The notes under the pieces: model-generated | What the model saw: the letters and a program-made list of their open reading frames with translations, nothing else | What the model was told of the DNA's origin: nothing | Databases searched by the model: none | Position numbers and translations under genes: made by a program | Source: Parashewanella spongiae | Lineage (GTDB): Bacteria; Pseudomonadota; Gammaproteobacteria; Enterobacterales; Shewanellaceae | DNA length: 64,000 nucleotides | Reading direction: 5' to 3' | Assembly: GCF_004358345.1 (NCBI RefSeq) | Contig: NZ_CP037952.1 | Coordinates: forward strand, 434,001 to 498,000 | Shown here: piece after piece, positions 27,406-37,279 of the stretch | Numbering within the stretch: the stretch's first letter is position 1 | Layout: every line of letters begins with the position of its first letter

Positions 27406-29745
27406 TTACTTCTTCAATTTAGCGAATGCGTCGGCAAAGGCATTGCCCATGGCTTCGTTTTTATTTCGCTTTGGTGCTGATTTTTGTGGCTTAGAATGAT
27501 GTTGGCCTACATGAGGTTTGTGTGGCGGCTTTTTATGTTCAGGTTTGTGTGTTTCCTTAACTTCACCGGCTTTTTCATCCAAACGCATTGAAAGGCTGAT
27601 ACGTTTACGAGCCGCATCCACTTCCATTACTTTAACTTTGACCACATCGCCTGCTTTAACAATGGTATGTGGATCGCTGACAAACTTATCTGTTAACGAG
27701 GAAATATGCACCAATCCATCTTGGTGTACGCCCACATCCACAAATGCGCCAAAATTGGTGACGTTACTGACGACGCCTTCAAGGATCATATCAAGCTTTA
27801 GATCTTTAATTTCTTCAACGCCTTCTTTAAAGGTCGCAGTTTTAAATTGGCCACGAGGATCACGTCCCGGCTTATTCAGCTCATCAATAATGTCTGTGAC
27901 CGTCAATACACCGAATGTGTCATTAGTGAAGGTTTGCGGATCAAGGTTCGATAATAATTCACTTTGACCAATCAACTCAGCCACGCTCACTTGCTGTTTA
28001 GCGGCCATGGTTTCAACCAAATTATAGGCTTCTGGGTGAACTGCTGATCCATCAAGCGGGTTATCACCATCACGAATACGCAAAAAACCAGCCGCTTGCT
28101 CATAAGCTTTAGGCCCCAAACGTGCCACTTTCAGTAATTGTTTGCGATTGGTAAATTGCCCATGCTCATCTCGGTAATTGATGACATTTTTCGCAAGGGT
28201 TTTATTCAACCCAGCCACTTGTGCTAATAACGGCGCTGAAGCCATATTCAAATCAACACCGACAGCGTTCACGCTGTCTTCCACAACAGCTTCAAGAGAT
28301 TGAGATAATTGGCTTTGGTTTACATCATGCTGATACTGACCAACACCAATGGATTTTGGCTCAATCTTCACCAACTCAGCCATCGGATCTTGCAGGCGAC
28401 GTGCTATCGACACGGCACCGCGAATTGATACGTCTAAATCAGGAAATTCAGCCGCGGCAAATTCTGAAGCGGAATAAACTGACGCGCCCGCTTCGCTGAC
28501 CATCACTTTGGCTAATGTAGGCTGAGTTTCTTTGATGTTTGCCATCATTTCAGCCACCAGTTTGTCGGTTTCACGTGAGCCCGTACCATTACCAATAGCG
28601 ATCAATTCAACTTTATGCATGCTGACTAAGTTCGCCAGAGTTCGTAGCGATTTGTCCCACTGGTTTTGTGGCGCGTGTGGAAAAATGGTTGAATGAGCCA
28701 TCAGCTTGCCAGTATTGTTAACTATGGCCACTTTAACCCCTGTACGAATACCCGGATCAAGTCCCATGGTTGCCTTAGCCCCTGCTGGTGCGGCCATGAG
28801 TAAATCATTTAAGTTGCGTGCAAACACCTTGATAGCTTCTGCTTCTGCTCGCTCACGCAATTCGGTAATGAATTCAGTTTCCATTTGGACAGCTATTTTC
28901 ACTTTCCACGTCGCGGTAACCACAGTCTTTAACCAGTTATCCACTTCTGAATCTGAAAACTTAAGATTAAAATGATCCGCTATCATCACCACACAATAGC
29001 TGCTCCCCGCTGAATCAGAATTAGGATCAGCATTCAACGATAACGAGAGCACCCCTTCGTTACGACCACGCAACATGGCTAAGGCGCGGTGTGATGGAAT
29101 TTTTGCTAACGCTTCCGTATGCTCAAAATAGTCACGGAACTTAGCACCTTCTTGCTGCTTATTTTTAACCACTTTACTTTCAAGCATGGCATTGCGTTTT
29201 AAATGCAAGCGGAGTTTACGAAGTAAGTTAGCATCTTCAGCAAATCGTTCCATTAGGATAAAGCGAGCGCCATCTTGCAGCGCCTTCAAATCAGCAAAAC
29301 CTTTTTCGGCATTGAGATAGTCTGTCGCACTTACCGTCATATCAACATCACGGTGTTGTAACCAATAATCGGCTAAAGGCTCTAGCCCGGCTTCTATGGC
29401 AATTTGGCCTTTCGTTCGACGTTTCGGTTTGTAAGGTAAATAGAGGTCTTCCAAACGGGTTTTGGTATCGGCTTGAAGAATAGCTTGCTTCAATTCAGCC
29501 GATAATTTGCCTTGAGCTTCAATGCTGGATAACACAACGGTTCGACGCTCATGTAAATCGCGTAAATAGCTTAATCTGGAGTCCAGCGTACGCAATTGAG
29601 TATCGTCCAGTGCTCCAGTCGCTTCTTTACGGTAACGGGCAATAAATGGAACGGTAGAACCTTCATCGAGTAATGCGATAGTAGTATTAACTTGCTGCTC
29701 GGATACGTTGAGTTCATGAGCAATAATTTGAGAAATGGTTTGCAT
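27406..29745 (-). CDS. tex: Tex-family RNA-binding transcription accessory protein
   Basis: 779 residues in the standard Tex order: N-terminal helical/HTH region, YqgF-like RNase H domain ([17 protein letters not shown] near 325), helix-hairpin-helix repeats (near 500-560), and an S1 RNA-binding domain near the C terminus ([21 protein letters not shown], about 650-720). A Lys/His-rich tail follows. Tex binds nucleic acid and affects transcription, stress tolerance and toxin gene expression in several bacteria. The gene is divergent from greB, a common pairing in this group. The tail is lineage specific. Confidence 0.96.
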   Translation of the reverse strand: MQTISQIIAHELNVSEQQVNTTIALLDEGSTVPFIARYRKEATGALDDTQLRTLDSRLSYLRDLHERRTVVLSSIEAQGKLSAELKQAILQADTKTRLEDLYLPYKPKRRTKGQIAIEAGLEPLADYWLQHRDVDMTVSATDYLNAEKGFADLKALQDGARFILMERFAEDANLLRKLRLHLKRNAMLESKVVKNKQQEGAKFRDYFEHTEALAKIPSHRALAMLRGRNEGVLSLSLNADPNSDSAGSSYCVVMIADHFNLKFSDSEVDNWLKTVVTATWKVKIAVQMETEFITELRERAEAEAIKVFARNLNDLLMAAPAGAKATMGLDPGIRTGVKVAIVNNTGKLMAHSTIFPHAPQNQWDKSLRTLANLVSMHKVELIAIGNGTGSRETDKLVAEMMANIKETQPTLAKVMVSEAGASVYSASEFAAAEFPDLDVSIRGAVSIARRLQDPMAELVKIEPKSIGVGQYQHDVNQSQLSQSLEAVVEDSVNAVGVDLNMASAPLLAQVAGLNKTLAKNVINYRDEHGQFTNRKQLLKVARLGPKAYEQAAGFLRIRDGDNPLDGSAVHPEAYNLVETMAAKQQVSVAELIGQSELLSNLDPQTFTNDTFGVLTVTDIIDELNKPGRDPRGQFKTATFKEGVEEIKDLKLDMILEGVVSNVTNFGAFVDVGVHQDGLVHISSLTDKFVSDPHTIVKAGDVVKVKVMEVDAARKRISLSMRLDEKAGEVKETHKPEHKKPPHKPHVGQHHSKPQKSAPKRNKNEAMGNAFADAFAKLKK

Positions 29746-29977
29746 AAATAACGTTATATATACCGCTGGATCAGTGTGTGGCTAACCATATCACAACACG
29801 TGTAAAAATTTTAACTTTACGTTTTTATCATCACTAAAACGTTTGGTTATTCAGCGATTAGACCGTATTTATCTTCGTGATGCTCAAAAACGTTTTATCG
29901 GATGCTCTTTAGACAGTTGCTATTCTGCAGCTTTTTACTGAAAATATACTTATCAAAACAAACCTCAGGTTGCGTGT

Positions 29978-30448
29978 GTGAAAACAAACTTGATCACTCC
30001 AGAGGGGCTGGAGAAGTTAAAAAAAGAACTCAACTATTTATGGAAAGATTACCGACCTGAAATCACTAAAAAAGTGGCTTGGGCAGCCAGTTTAGGCGAC
30101 CGATCTGAAAATGCTGATTACAAAGAAAATAAACGCTTACTAAGACAAATTGATGGCCGAGTACGTTTTTTGCGCAAACGTATTGAGGCACTCAAAGTTG
30201 TACATCACTCGGCCGAGCAAGAAGGTAAAGTTTTTTTTGGTGCTTGGGTCGAAATCGAAAATGAGCAAGGTGAAACGAAATCGTTTCGTATTGTAGGGCC
30301 TGATGAAATTTACGGCGACGATGACTATATTTCCATTGATGCGCCAATGGCAAGAGCCTTATTAAAAAAGCAAGTTGATGATGACGCCGTAGTGAATACA
30401 CCTGTGGGTGAGCAACTGTGGTTTATCAATAAGATTTTTTATACATAA
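29978..30448 (+). CDS. greB: Transcription elongation factor GreB
   Basis: 156 residues from a GTG start (MKTNLITPEGLEKL). The N-terminal coiled coil has the acidic tip region (GDRSENADYKENK near 45), which enters the RNA polymerase secondary channel and stimulates cleavage of backtracked RNA. The segment RQIDGRVRFLRKRIEAL and the C-terminal domain with WVEIENEQGE separate GreB from GreA. Length is normal. Tex divergently upstream and greB here both act in transcription elongation. Confidence 0.95.
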   Translation: MKTNLITPEGLEKLKKELNYLWKDYRPEITKKVAWAASLGDRSENADYKENKRLLRQIDGRVRFLRKRIEALKVVHHSAEQEGKVFFGAWVEIENEQGETKSFRIVGPDEIYGDDDYISIDAPMARALLKKQVDDDAVVNTPVGEQLWFINKIFYT

Positions 30449-30502
30449 GCTCTATGATCAACAAGCAAAACGTATTCACTTCTTGCTGAAATTAAATCGT
30501 TA

Positions 30503-30822
30503 CTAGGGTCTGTTGATCTTTCGTGATTGTTTTTGCAGCGATAAATTGGTTATTTTATGCAAGGCAGAGTTTGTGAGGTTTGGTTATTATCGACATACAA
30601 AACTGTCGTTACTTCGTTTCCAAATAAGAAAACGATAACGCAGCACCTTTTATTTAGAAAGAGCGACCAATTTACGCTCTCTCTTTTTTCGATGCTTTTG
30701 AGCATTCACTGTTCTGTGTTGTGACCAGCTCATTTAGATGACTAAGCATCACTGCTCACGCCTTGAACAGATAAATGCTCAAATAGCACAAAATTTAATC
30801 CTGAAAGATCAACAGACCCTAG
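30503..30822. repeat. Family D inverted-end repeat, copy D3, with module
   Basis: 320 bp, reverse orientation relative to D2, with ends CTAGGGTCTGTTGATCTTTC and GAAAGATCAACAGACCCTAG. The module core is at 30591-30608. It fills the gap between greB and the 30840 gene; no terminator for greB was seen. Confidence 0.85.
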
Positions 30823-30839
30823 TATCAAGGCTTGGCTCA

Positions 30840-32234
30840 TTAAGCAGAAGAAAGCGTATTATAAAGTTGCCCTAAGCTTGAAAGCTCTGGCATTTTTTTA
30901 CCACCAGCTTCAAATTTTTTCAAATTTTGCTCATATTCAGTTATTTCAGCTGCCAGTTCTTTTTGTAGGTCTTTTACCGACACGTACTCAGGATCTTCAT
31001 GATCTGTTAAAAATGAAACGATATCTTGATGTTCAGCGACTCTACGTTCAAAACTTTCTACTCCCTTCTTATTTCTCACTTCAACCGTTTTGAACTTAAG
31101 GCCATCTTTTAAAAGTTCACGACCTCTTTTCTTAATTAAGTTGTATTCTCGTTGCTTTACGCCTTTTAACACCTTTTGCTTATGCTGAAGCTTGTCTTCT
31201 AGTGAGCTTTGCTCAAATGCCTTCTGCTTCGGCTTTATTTTTTTTTCTTCTGAAGTTGTTACTGTTTGCTGTTGATTTTCCGTTTCTGTTTCCTTATTTT
31301 CAATAAATTCATGTTTAGACACATTTTTGAAACTTATACCATTTTTTTGTTTATCATAACCAACCGACTCTTCGTATCGAGTTCGCCAATCACTTCTCAT
31401 GCTTGCAAAAGCTTCTATGCTTTTTTCATAGCTTGCTTTCGCTTCTTTTTCCATTTCTGATATTTCAGCCAACTGTGCTTCTCTTTCTGCTTTGCTACGA
31501 TCTATTCCAAGTGCATCGAGTTCTGATTTCTCATCGGCTTTGGCGTTAAGATCTGACATCTTCACACTGGTAAAGTTCTTCGCCAACGTTTGTTGTTTTT
31601 TATTTTCAATCTTAATCTCTTTGGCTACTTGAGTAGCAAAATTTTTGACTCTGTGACCCAGTTTTTGGCAAGAGCTTATGGTAGCCAATGCAAATAAACC
31701 ACGACCAAACATCGACACTCTATCTGCCACTTTTAAGCTTTTATCGGAATCTACACCCGCACGTTTCAATACGGCATACATGACGTTGCCTACAGAGTCA
31801 CTGCCCATCGGTAAGTTACGATTATTGCCGTTTAAGTCCTTATAGGCGCACACAGCATCACCCACTGCAACAGTCATATTTGTTGCCGCTAATAGTAATA
31901 ATGGAGTCGCGGCTCCGGCTGTAGCAACCGTTGCAATAAATCCGGCACCAAGTAATACGCCTGAGCCAACAGCGACCGCTAATGTTTTATAAAATTCACG
32001 ATTTTTTAATTTAATGCCACTTTTTTCAGCGGTATCTGACGATATGTGGGCATTTTCAAGGGTTTCTTCAGCTTTATCTTCCACTCTCGATTGTTCTGAC
32101 CGAGTTTCTGAAGGTGAAAGGGTGACAGTTTTGGGGTCAAAAGCCGTTTCACTCGATTGGTCAACCGAAGTAGGCGTTGTTTTTTCAGTATAAACGGCTT
32201 GAGCAGCCTTCCCTGTAACATTACCTGTACTCAT
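30840..32234 (-). CDS. Translocator-like protein with hydrophobic hairpin and coiled coils
   Basis: The start is set at ATG 32234 (MSTGNVTGK); a TTG four codons upstream is less likely. This gives 464 residues: a polar N terminus of about 75, a two-segment hydrophobic hairpin (LAVAVGSGVLLGAGFIATVATAGAA, then PLLLLAATNMTVAVGDAV), then AYKD, LPMGSDSVGN and a short amphipathic region (RAGVDSDKSLKVADRVSMFGRG). The second half is highly charged coiled coil. The 50484-52487 protein contains two related modules. The order TM hairpin, short loop, 'GVD..' helix and coiled coil is reminiscent of type III secretion translocators of the IpaB/SipB/YopB type. That similarity is by eye and must be tested. 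It is isolated, with no chaperone gene beside it. Confidence 0.7.
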   Translation of the reverse strand: MSTGNVTGKAAQAVYTEKTTPTSVDQSSETAFDPKTVTLSPSETRSEQSRVEDKAEETLENAHISSDTAEKSGIKLKNREFYKTLAVAVGSGVLLGAGFIATVATAGAATPLLLLAATNMTVAVGDAVCAYKDLNGNNRNLPMGSDSVGNVMYAVLKRAGVDSDKSLKVADRVSMFGRGLFALATISSCQKLGHRVKNFATQVAKEIKIENKKQQTLAKNFTSVKMSDLNAKADEKSELDALGIDRSKAEREAQLAEISEMEKEAKASYEKSIEAFASMRSDWRTRYEESVGYDKQKNGISFKNVSKHEFIENKETETENQQQTVTTSEEKKIKPKQKAFEQSSLEDKLQHKQKVLKGVKQREYNLIKKRGRELLKDGLKFKTVEVRNKKGVESFERRVAEHQDIVSFLTDHEDPEYVSVKDLQKELAAEITEYEQNLKKFEAGGKKMPELSSLGQLYNTLSSA

Positions 32235-32324
32235 TATTATCACCAATTCGTTAAATCAATTATCTTAAGTTAACTATAGTAATGATAAGCCCAGTTCGCT
32301 AAATCATTCATTTTGTGATTAATG

Positions 32325-33488
32325 TTAAGAGCAACAGTCTCGACGCCACCAGTTTTTAGGTAACTTTTCAAAAATGACTTTCAACATTAAGGCGCCTAAA
32401 ATAACCCCTGAAGCCACCACAATCGGTTGTGGTAATAAGCTGTGCTGCTCGCCAATCTGAGGGGCGACGACAAAACCATAAGTCGAGACAAGGTAGTCCA
32501 CCAAATAACCTGATATTAAGGCAACACCCACCACGCCTCCAATGTACCCAAATAAAGCACGCTTACCAAGCTCCTTGGTTACAACACCTAAAGTAGCAAT
32601 ATTGGTAGCAGGCCCTGCCAGCATGAAGACTAAAACCGCTCCGGGTGAAACCCCCGCCAGTAATAAACCTGCCGCAATTGGGGTTGAGGCAGTTGCACAA
32701 ATATACATTGGCACTGATATACCTATCATCACCAACATGGCAAGAATACCGCTGCCATATTGCGCGAGAAAATCCGCTGGAACATACGTTTTTACCAGTG
32801 CAGCAAAGAAAATACCCACTAACAGCCACATCGTCGTATCACGCACTAAGTCAGTGGCCGAATATTTAAGACCTTGAAGTAATTTTCCGCCAAGACTCAA
32901 ATTCTTGGGTTCAACTTCATCATGTGATGTACCACAGCAATCTTCTTCAGCCGCAGGCTCAGTAGCATGAGTGGCTTTCTTGCTAGAGCCGCAACTGCCT
33001 TGTTCTTTTGTTGTTTGTTTACTGCAACAAGAGGTTGTTTTTTCGGTTGTGAGGGTATCTTGACGGGCCACTTCTAACTCGGCTTTATCTCCTTTTGTAT
33101 CAGGTCCTACAAGCAAACCAGCAACAATCGCACTTATCACAGCCGCAATGGGTCTAACAATCGCCATAAATGGCCCTAGTAATACATATGAAACACTGAT
33201 TGAATCAATACCAGTCTCAGGTGTTGAAACCATAAAGGTTGTGGTAGCCGCCTTTGACGCTCCAGCTCGTCTTAGCCCAATCGCTGCTGGGATCACCCCA
33301 CAAGAACATAACGGCAATGGGGCTCCAAATAATGCGGCTTTAACGACTGATTTGATACCATATCCACCTAATTGTTTATGCATCCACTCCATCGGAACAA
33401 ACATCTTCAATAATCCGGCCATCAATAGCCCTAGCAAAAGCCAAGGCGCGGATTCGAGAAACAACTCAACGAAATTTGCTACTAACAT
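32325..33488 (-). CDS. Predicted metal-efflux permease (SO_0444/ArsP-like)
   Basis: 387 residues with about 8-10 membrane segments in two halves. The first half holds the conserved PLPLCSCGVIPAAIGLRRAGAS motif (near 55-75). The central cytoplasmic-type loop (about 150-200) is rich in Cys and His pairs (TSCCSK, GSCGSS, EDCCGTSHDE), as expected for metal binding. The family of permeases that includes ArsP exports toxic species; the linked zinc sensor suggests zinc or a related metal here. It follows the regulator by 11 bp in the same direction and so forms an operon with it. Confidence 0.88.
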   Translation of the reverse strand: MLVANFVELFLESAPWLLLGLLMAGLLKMFVPMEWMHKQLGGYGIKSVVKAALFGAPLPLCSCGVIPAAIGLRRAGASKAATTTFMVSTPETGIDSISVSYVLLGPFMAIVRPIAAVISAIVAGLLVGPDTKGDKAELEVARQDTLTTEKTTSCCSKQTTKEQGSCGSSKKATHATEPAAEEDCCGTSHDEVEPKNLSLGGKLLQGLKYSATDLVRDTTMWLLVGIFFAALVKTYVPADFLAQYGSGILAMLVMIGISVPMYICATASTPIAAGLLLAGVSPGAVLVFMLAGPATNIATLGVVTKELGKRALFGYIGGVVGVALISGYLVDYLVSTYGFVVAPQIGEQHSLLPQPIVVASGVILGALMLKVIFEKLPKNWWRRDCCS

Positions 33489-33499
33489 CTTTAATTCCT

Positions 33500-33955
33500 C
33501 TATCTAACTCGATGAACAGGTTTATCGCAATGTTCATGTTTTGTGTGTTCTAAATAACTATCATCTAAAGCTTCTAAAATTGAGCAATATTCAGCACTGT
33601 CCGCGCCACCACAGCATGAGTCAGACAACTCCTGTAAACCTTGTTGAAAGGTTTTTAACTCATTAATTTTTGCCTTAATTTTTACCAGTTTTTCATCAAC
33701 TTTACTTTTTACATCACTGCAGGACCAACTGGACTTATCCAGTTCAATGGATAACAGCTCTTGAATTTCACTTAATGTAAATCCAACACTTTTAGCACGC
33801 AGGATAAACTTCAACTGTACAGCATCCTGCTCTGTATACATTCGGTAGCCGGATTCTGTTCGATCAGATGGTGACAATAAGCCATGCTTTTCGTAATACC
33901 TTAAGGTGTCGGTTTTTATGTCATATAAAGCGGAAAGTTCACCAATGCGATACAT
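33500..33955 (-). CDS. zntR: ZntR-type MerR-family zinc-responsive regulator
   Basis: 151 residues. The N-terminal winged helix (YRIGELSALYDIKTDTLRYYEKHGLL) is followed by a dimerisation helix. Cys79, Cys114, Cys115 and Cys124 are at the same positions as the zinc ligands of E. coli ZntR, but the expected His119 is Asp. It would activate its own operon with the downstream permease through an over-long promoter spacer. Inference: the His-to-Asp change may alter metal preference or affinity. Confidence 0.93.
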   Translation of the reverse strand: MYRIGELSALYDIKTDTLRYYEKHGLLSPSDRTESGYRMYTEQDAVQLKFILRAKSVGFTLSEIQELLSIELDKSSWSCSDVKSKVDEKLVKIKAKINELKTFQQGLQELSDSCCGGADSAEYCSILEALDDSYLEHTKHEHCDKPVHRVR

Positions 33956-33990
33956 GAGTCGATGCCTTATGTTTTGATTCAGTTAATACC

Positions 33991-34022
33991 AGTATAAACC
34001 TTAGAGCTTAGTCCAAGGTCAA
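33991..34022 (-). promoter_or_regulatory. MerR-type promoter and operator for zntR-permease
   Basis: On the minus strand, TTGACC (-35, 34017-34022) and TATACT (-10, 33991-33996) are separated by 20 bp, the long spacer typical of MerR-family promoters. Inside lies an imperfect dyad, ACCTT...AAGGT (33998-34019). The site is 36 bp before the zntR start, so the operon is probably self-regulated. Confidence 0.8.
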
Positions 34023-34139
34023 GCTTTTTAATTTTAGCTTTTTTCAACATAGCAAATTCTGTGTTCGCAAATACTTAGGGTCAAAATTTGTATTAACCAG
34101 ATCGTTTATATGTGTTTTGTTGTAGAATAGCGCCGCCAG

Positions 34140-34155
34140 TGTGATCTCGATCACA
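34140..34155 (+). promoter_or_regulatory. Perfect CRP-consensus palindrome upstream of purH
   Basis: TGTGATCTCGATCACA matches the CRP half-sites TGTGA and TCACA with a 6-bp spacer, 103 bp before the purH ATG. A weak -10-like TAGAAT (34123-34128) lies just upstream, in which case CRP would repress. Binding of CRP, or of a related regulator, is inference. Confidence 0.55.
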
Positions 34156-34165
34156 AAGGTTTTTT

Positions 34166-34214
34166 GGAAAGCTAAGCCAAATCGCTTGCATAAGACAGGC
34201 TGGATTAGTTTTCC
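34166..34214 (+). promoter_or_regulatory. Possible structured purH leader
   Basis: GGAAA (34166-34170) can pair with TTTCC (34210-34214), with further CTAA/TTAG and GCC/GGC pairs inside. It lies 44 bp before purH. No known purine riboswitch core is recognised, so this is only a candidate leader structure. Confidence 0.3.
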
Positions 34215-34257
34215 GAAAGATCTTTGCCATAATAATTAACTGGACAGAACTACCTTC

Positions 34258-35847
34258 ATGAATAATGCCAGACCCATTCGTCGTGCGCTGTTAAGCGTTT
34301 CAGATAAAACCGGTATCGTTGAATTTGCCCAAGCCTTACACGCGCTTGGTGTGGAAATATTATCAACAGGCGGCACCGCAAAACTTTTAACGGATCACCA
34401 AATTCCTGTGATCGAAGCGTCTGATCATACTGGTCATCCAGAGATCATGGATGGTCGAGTCAAGACCCTACACCCTAAAATTCATGGCGGCATCTTAGCC
34501 CGCCGCGGTGTTGATGAAGCAGTGATGGCTGATAACAAGATTCAACCAATCGATTTAGTGGCTGTTAACCTTTACCCATTTGCAGAAACAGTCGCTAAAG
34601 AAGGTTGTACCTTGGCTGACGCCGTTGAAAATATCGATATTGGTGGACCAACAATGGTTCGTGCGGCGGCAAAGAATCACAACGATGTCACTATCGTAGT
34701 TAATGCAGGGGATTACACTCGGGTACTGGGTGAACTGGCTGATAATCAAGGCTGTACGACATTAGAAACACGCTTTGATCTCGCTATTGCCGCATTTGAA
34801 CATACGGCGCAGTACGATGGCATGATCGCCAATTACTTTGGTACTAAAGTTCCTGCCCACCATACCGATCACAGCTGTGACGATTCAAAATTCCCTCGAA
34901 CCTTTAATAGCCAGCTGATCAAAAAACAAGATTTGCGCTATGGGGAAAACAGTCACCAGCAAGCTGCTTTTTATGTCGACAACCATATCGATGAAGCGTC
35001 TGTCGCGACCGCAACTCAACTTCAAGGTAAAGCACTTTCTTATAACAACATCGCCGATACTGATGCTGCATTAGAATGTGTTAAAGAATTCGAACAACCT
35101 GCTTGTGTCATTGTTAAACACGCCAATCCTTGTGGCGTGGCGCTAGGTGACAATATTCTTGACGCTTATGACAGCGCCTTTAAAACGGATCCGACTTCAG
35201 CGTTTGGTGGCATCATTGCCTTTAACCGAGAGTTGGATGCCGCAACCGCGACGGCCATTACCGAACGACAGTTTGTAGAAGTGATTATTGCCCCAAGCGT
35301 CAGTGTTGAAGCAAAAGCCATCATCGCTAAAAAAGCCAATTTACGTTTACTCGAATGTGGCCAATGGCAAAACCGTACTACATCGCTTGATTACAAGCGT
35401 GTTAACGGTGGCTTATTGGTGCAAGATAGAGATCAAGGTATGGTCGAAATGGACGATCTTAACGTCGTTTCTAAACGCCAACCGACTCAAGATGAGTTAA
35501 CTGACCTACTGTTTTGCTGGAAAGTCGCTAAATACGTTAAGTCAAACGCCATTGTCTATGCCAAAAATAACAAAACAGTGGGTGTAGGGGCTGGACAAAT
35601 GAGCCGTGTTTACAGTGCTAAAGTCGCGGGTATTAAAGCCGAAGACGAAGGCTTAACCGTTCCTGGCTCTGTGATGGCTTCAGATGCTTTCTTCCCATTC
35701 CGTGATGGTATTGATGCCGCGGCGGCTGCGGGTATCACTTGTGTGATTCAACCGGGTGGCTCTATGCGTGATGCTGAAGTCATTGCTACTGCTGATGAAC
35801 ATAATATGGCAATGGTGTTTACTGGTATGCGCCATTTCCGCCATTAA
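34258..35847 (+). CDS. purH: Bifunctional AICAR formyltransferase / IMP cyclohydrolase
   Basis: 529 residues, normal length. The N-terminal MGS-like cyclohydrolase domain begins [13 protein letters not shown] and contains [11 protein letters not shown] and [14 protein letters not shown]. The formyltransferase domain has [10 protein letters not shown] (near 225), [10 protein letters not shown] with the catalytic Lys-His (near 285) and [12 protein letters not shown] (near 480). It performs the last two steps to IMP in the cytoplasm. purD follows after 67 bp, the standard purHD operon. Confidence 0.98.
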   Translation: MNNARPIRRALLSVSDKTGIVEFAQALHALGVEILSTGGTAKLLTDHQIPVIEASDHTGHPEIMDGRVKTLHPKIHGGILARRGVDEAVMADNKIQPIDLVAVNLYPFAETVAKEGCTLADAVENIDIGGPTMVRAAAKNHNDVTIVVNAGDYTRVLGELADNQGCTTLETRFDLAIAAFEHTAQYDGMIANYFGTKVPAHHTDHSCDDSKFPRTFNSQLIKKQDLRYGENSHQQAAFYVDNHIDEASVATATQLQGKALSYNNIADTDAALECVKEFEQPACVIVKHANPCGVALGDNILDAYDSAFKTDPTSAFGGIIAFNRELDAATATAITERQFVEVIIAPSVSVEAKAIIAKKANLRLLECGQWQNRTTSLDYKRVNGGLLVQDRDQGMVEMDDLNVVSKRQPTQDELTDLLFCWKVAKYVKSNAIVYAKNNKTVGVGAGQMSRVYSAKVAGIKAEDEGLTVPGSVMASDAFFPFRDGIDAAAAAGITCVIQPGGSMRDAEVIATADEHNMAMVFTGMRHFRH

Positions 35848-35914
35848 TCATTAAGTTGGATAATAGTTTGGGCTCATGGTGTGAGCCTAAGCGTTGCATT
35901 GAGAGTCTATAAAT

Positions 35915-37210
35915 ATGAACATTCTTATTATCGGTGGTGGCGGTCGTGAGCATGCGCTTGCATGGAAAGCCGCTCAATCAAAGCAAGTTGAGACTGTGTT
36001 TGTTGCCCCCGGCAATGCTGGTACAGCACTTGAACCTAAATTACAAAATATTGCTGTTTCAGCGACAGATCACCAAGCATTAATTGTATTTGCACAAACC
36101 AATAATGTTGACCTCACCATTGTGGGCCCTGAAGCCCCTTTAGTCGTTGGTGTTGTTGATGCGTTTCAAGCTGCAGGATTAGCCATTTTTGGCCCTACCG
36201 AAAGGGCAGCGCAGCTTGAAGGTTCTAAAGCCTTCACTAAAGATTTTTTAGCTCGCCACAATATTCCAACAGCGGATTATCAAAACTTCACTGAAATTGA
36301 GCCTGCAAAAGCATTTTCTGCACAACTTGCAGAAAAAACAGGCTACCCCGTGGTGATTAAAGCGGATGGTTTAGCTGCCGGAAAAGGTGTGATCATTGCT
36401 CAAAACCAAGCGGAAGCGGAAGCCGCCATTGAAGATATGTTGGCCGGCAATATGTTTGGAGAAGCTGGCTCTCGTGTGGTTATTGAAGAGTTTTTAAAAG
36501 GTGAAGAAGCCAGCTTTATCGTCATGGTTGATGGAAAAAATATTCTACCAATGGCAACCAGTCAAGATCACAAAGCGCGTGATAATGGTGATAATGGCCC
36601 TAATACGGGCGGTATGGGTGCCTATTCTCCGGCTCCTGTGGTCACTCAAGCCATTCATGATTGGACCATGGAGCATGTAATACGCCCAACGGTTGATGGC
36701 ATGGCTGCTGAAGGTCACCCCTATTCAGGATTTTTATATGCTGGTTTAATGATTACCCCTGATGGAACAGCCAAAGTATTAGAATATAACTGCCGTTTTG
36801 GCGATCCTGAAACCCAACCTATCATGATGCGTTTGCAATCTGACTTAGTTGAATTATGTCTTGCTGCAACACGTGGTGAACTGGATAAAGTAACGATTAA
36901 GTTTGATGCTCGTGCCGCTGTTGGTGTCGTCATGGCGACGGGCGAATATCCTGTGTCAGCTCGTAAAGGTGATGTTATTGAGGGTTTGACTTTAGGAAAT
37001 GATTCACAAAAAGTATTTCACGCTGGCACTTCGACCAAAGGTGGCCTCATTGTTACCAATGGCGGCCGCGTTGTATGTGCTACAGCACTTGGCAATAATG
37101 TCACAACCGCTCAAAAAGCGGCTTATGCTTTAGTGAACACCGTCCATTGGGATGATGTATATTTCAGAACAGATATCGCTTACCGTGCGATAGCTAGAGA
37201 AGAAGCCTGA
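35915..37210 (+). CDS. purD: Phosphoribosylamine-glycine ligase
   Basis: 431-residue ATP-grasp enzyme for the second step of purine synthesis (GAR synthetase). It begins NILIIGGGGREHALAWK; the ATP-grasp core has YPVVIKADGLAAGKGV (near 145) and GMGAYSPAP (near 230), and the metal site is YNCRFGDPETQ (near 290). Complete, with conserved length. It ends 52 bp before a hairpin shared with the convergent 37263 gene. Confidence 0.98.
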   Translation: MNILIIGGGGREHALAWKAAQSKQVETVFVAPGNAGTALEPKLQNIAVSATDHQALIVFAQTNNVDLTIVGPEAPLVVGVVDAFQAAGLAIFGPTERAAQLEGSKAFTKDFLARHNIPTADYQNFTEIEPAKAFSAQLAEKTGYPVVIKADGLAAGKGVIIAQNQAEAEAAIEDMLAGNMFGEAGSRVVIEEFLKGEEASFIVMVDGKNILPMATSQDHKARDNGDNGPNTGGMGAYSPAPVVTQAIHDWTMEHVIRPTVDGMAAEGHPYSGFLYAGLMITPDGTAKVLEYNCRFGDPETQPIMMRLQSDLVELCLAATRGELDKVTIKFDARAAVGVVMATGEYPVSARKGDVIEGLTLGNDSQKVFHAGTSTKGGLIVTNGGRVVCATALGNNVTTAQKAAYALVNTVHWDDVYFRTDIAYRAIAREEA

Positions 37211-37249
37211 TTTTTATAGGTTTAAGCATCTTAAATAGCAATTATACTG

Positions 37250-37279
37250 AATATAAAGTCTCTTATGAGGCTTTATATT
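37250..37279. terminator. Bidirectional terminator between purD and the 37263 gene
   Basis: AATATAAAG (37250-37258) pairs with CTTTATATT (37271-37279), with an inner CTC/GAG pair, followed by T-rich sequence on the plus strand. It overlaps the stop codon of the minus-strand gene. Confidence 0.65.

Noticed and set aside
32542-33507. Several frames antisense or overlapping the permease gene
   Set aside because: They are mirror images of a conserved membrane protein gene; no independent evidence.
34123-34128. Sigma-70 promoter for purH based on TAGAAT
   Set aside because: There is no acceptable -35 at 16-18 bp; the purH start of transcription cannot be set from sequence.
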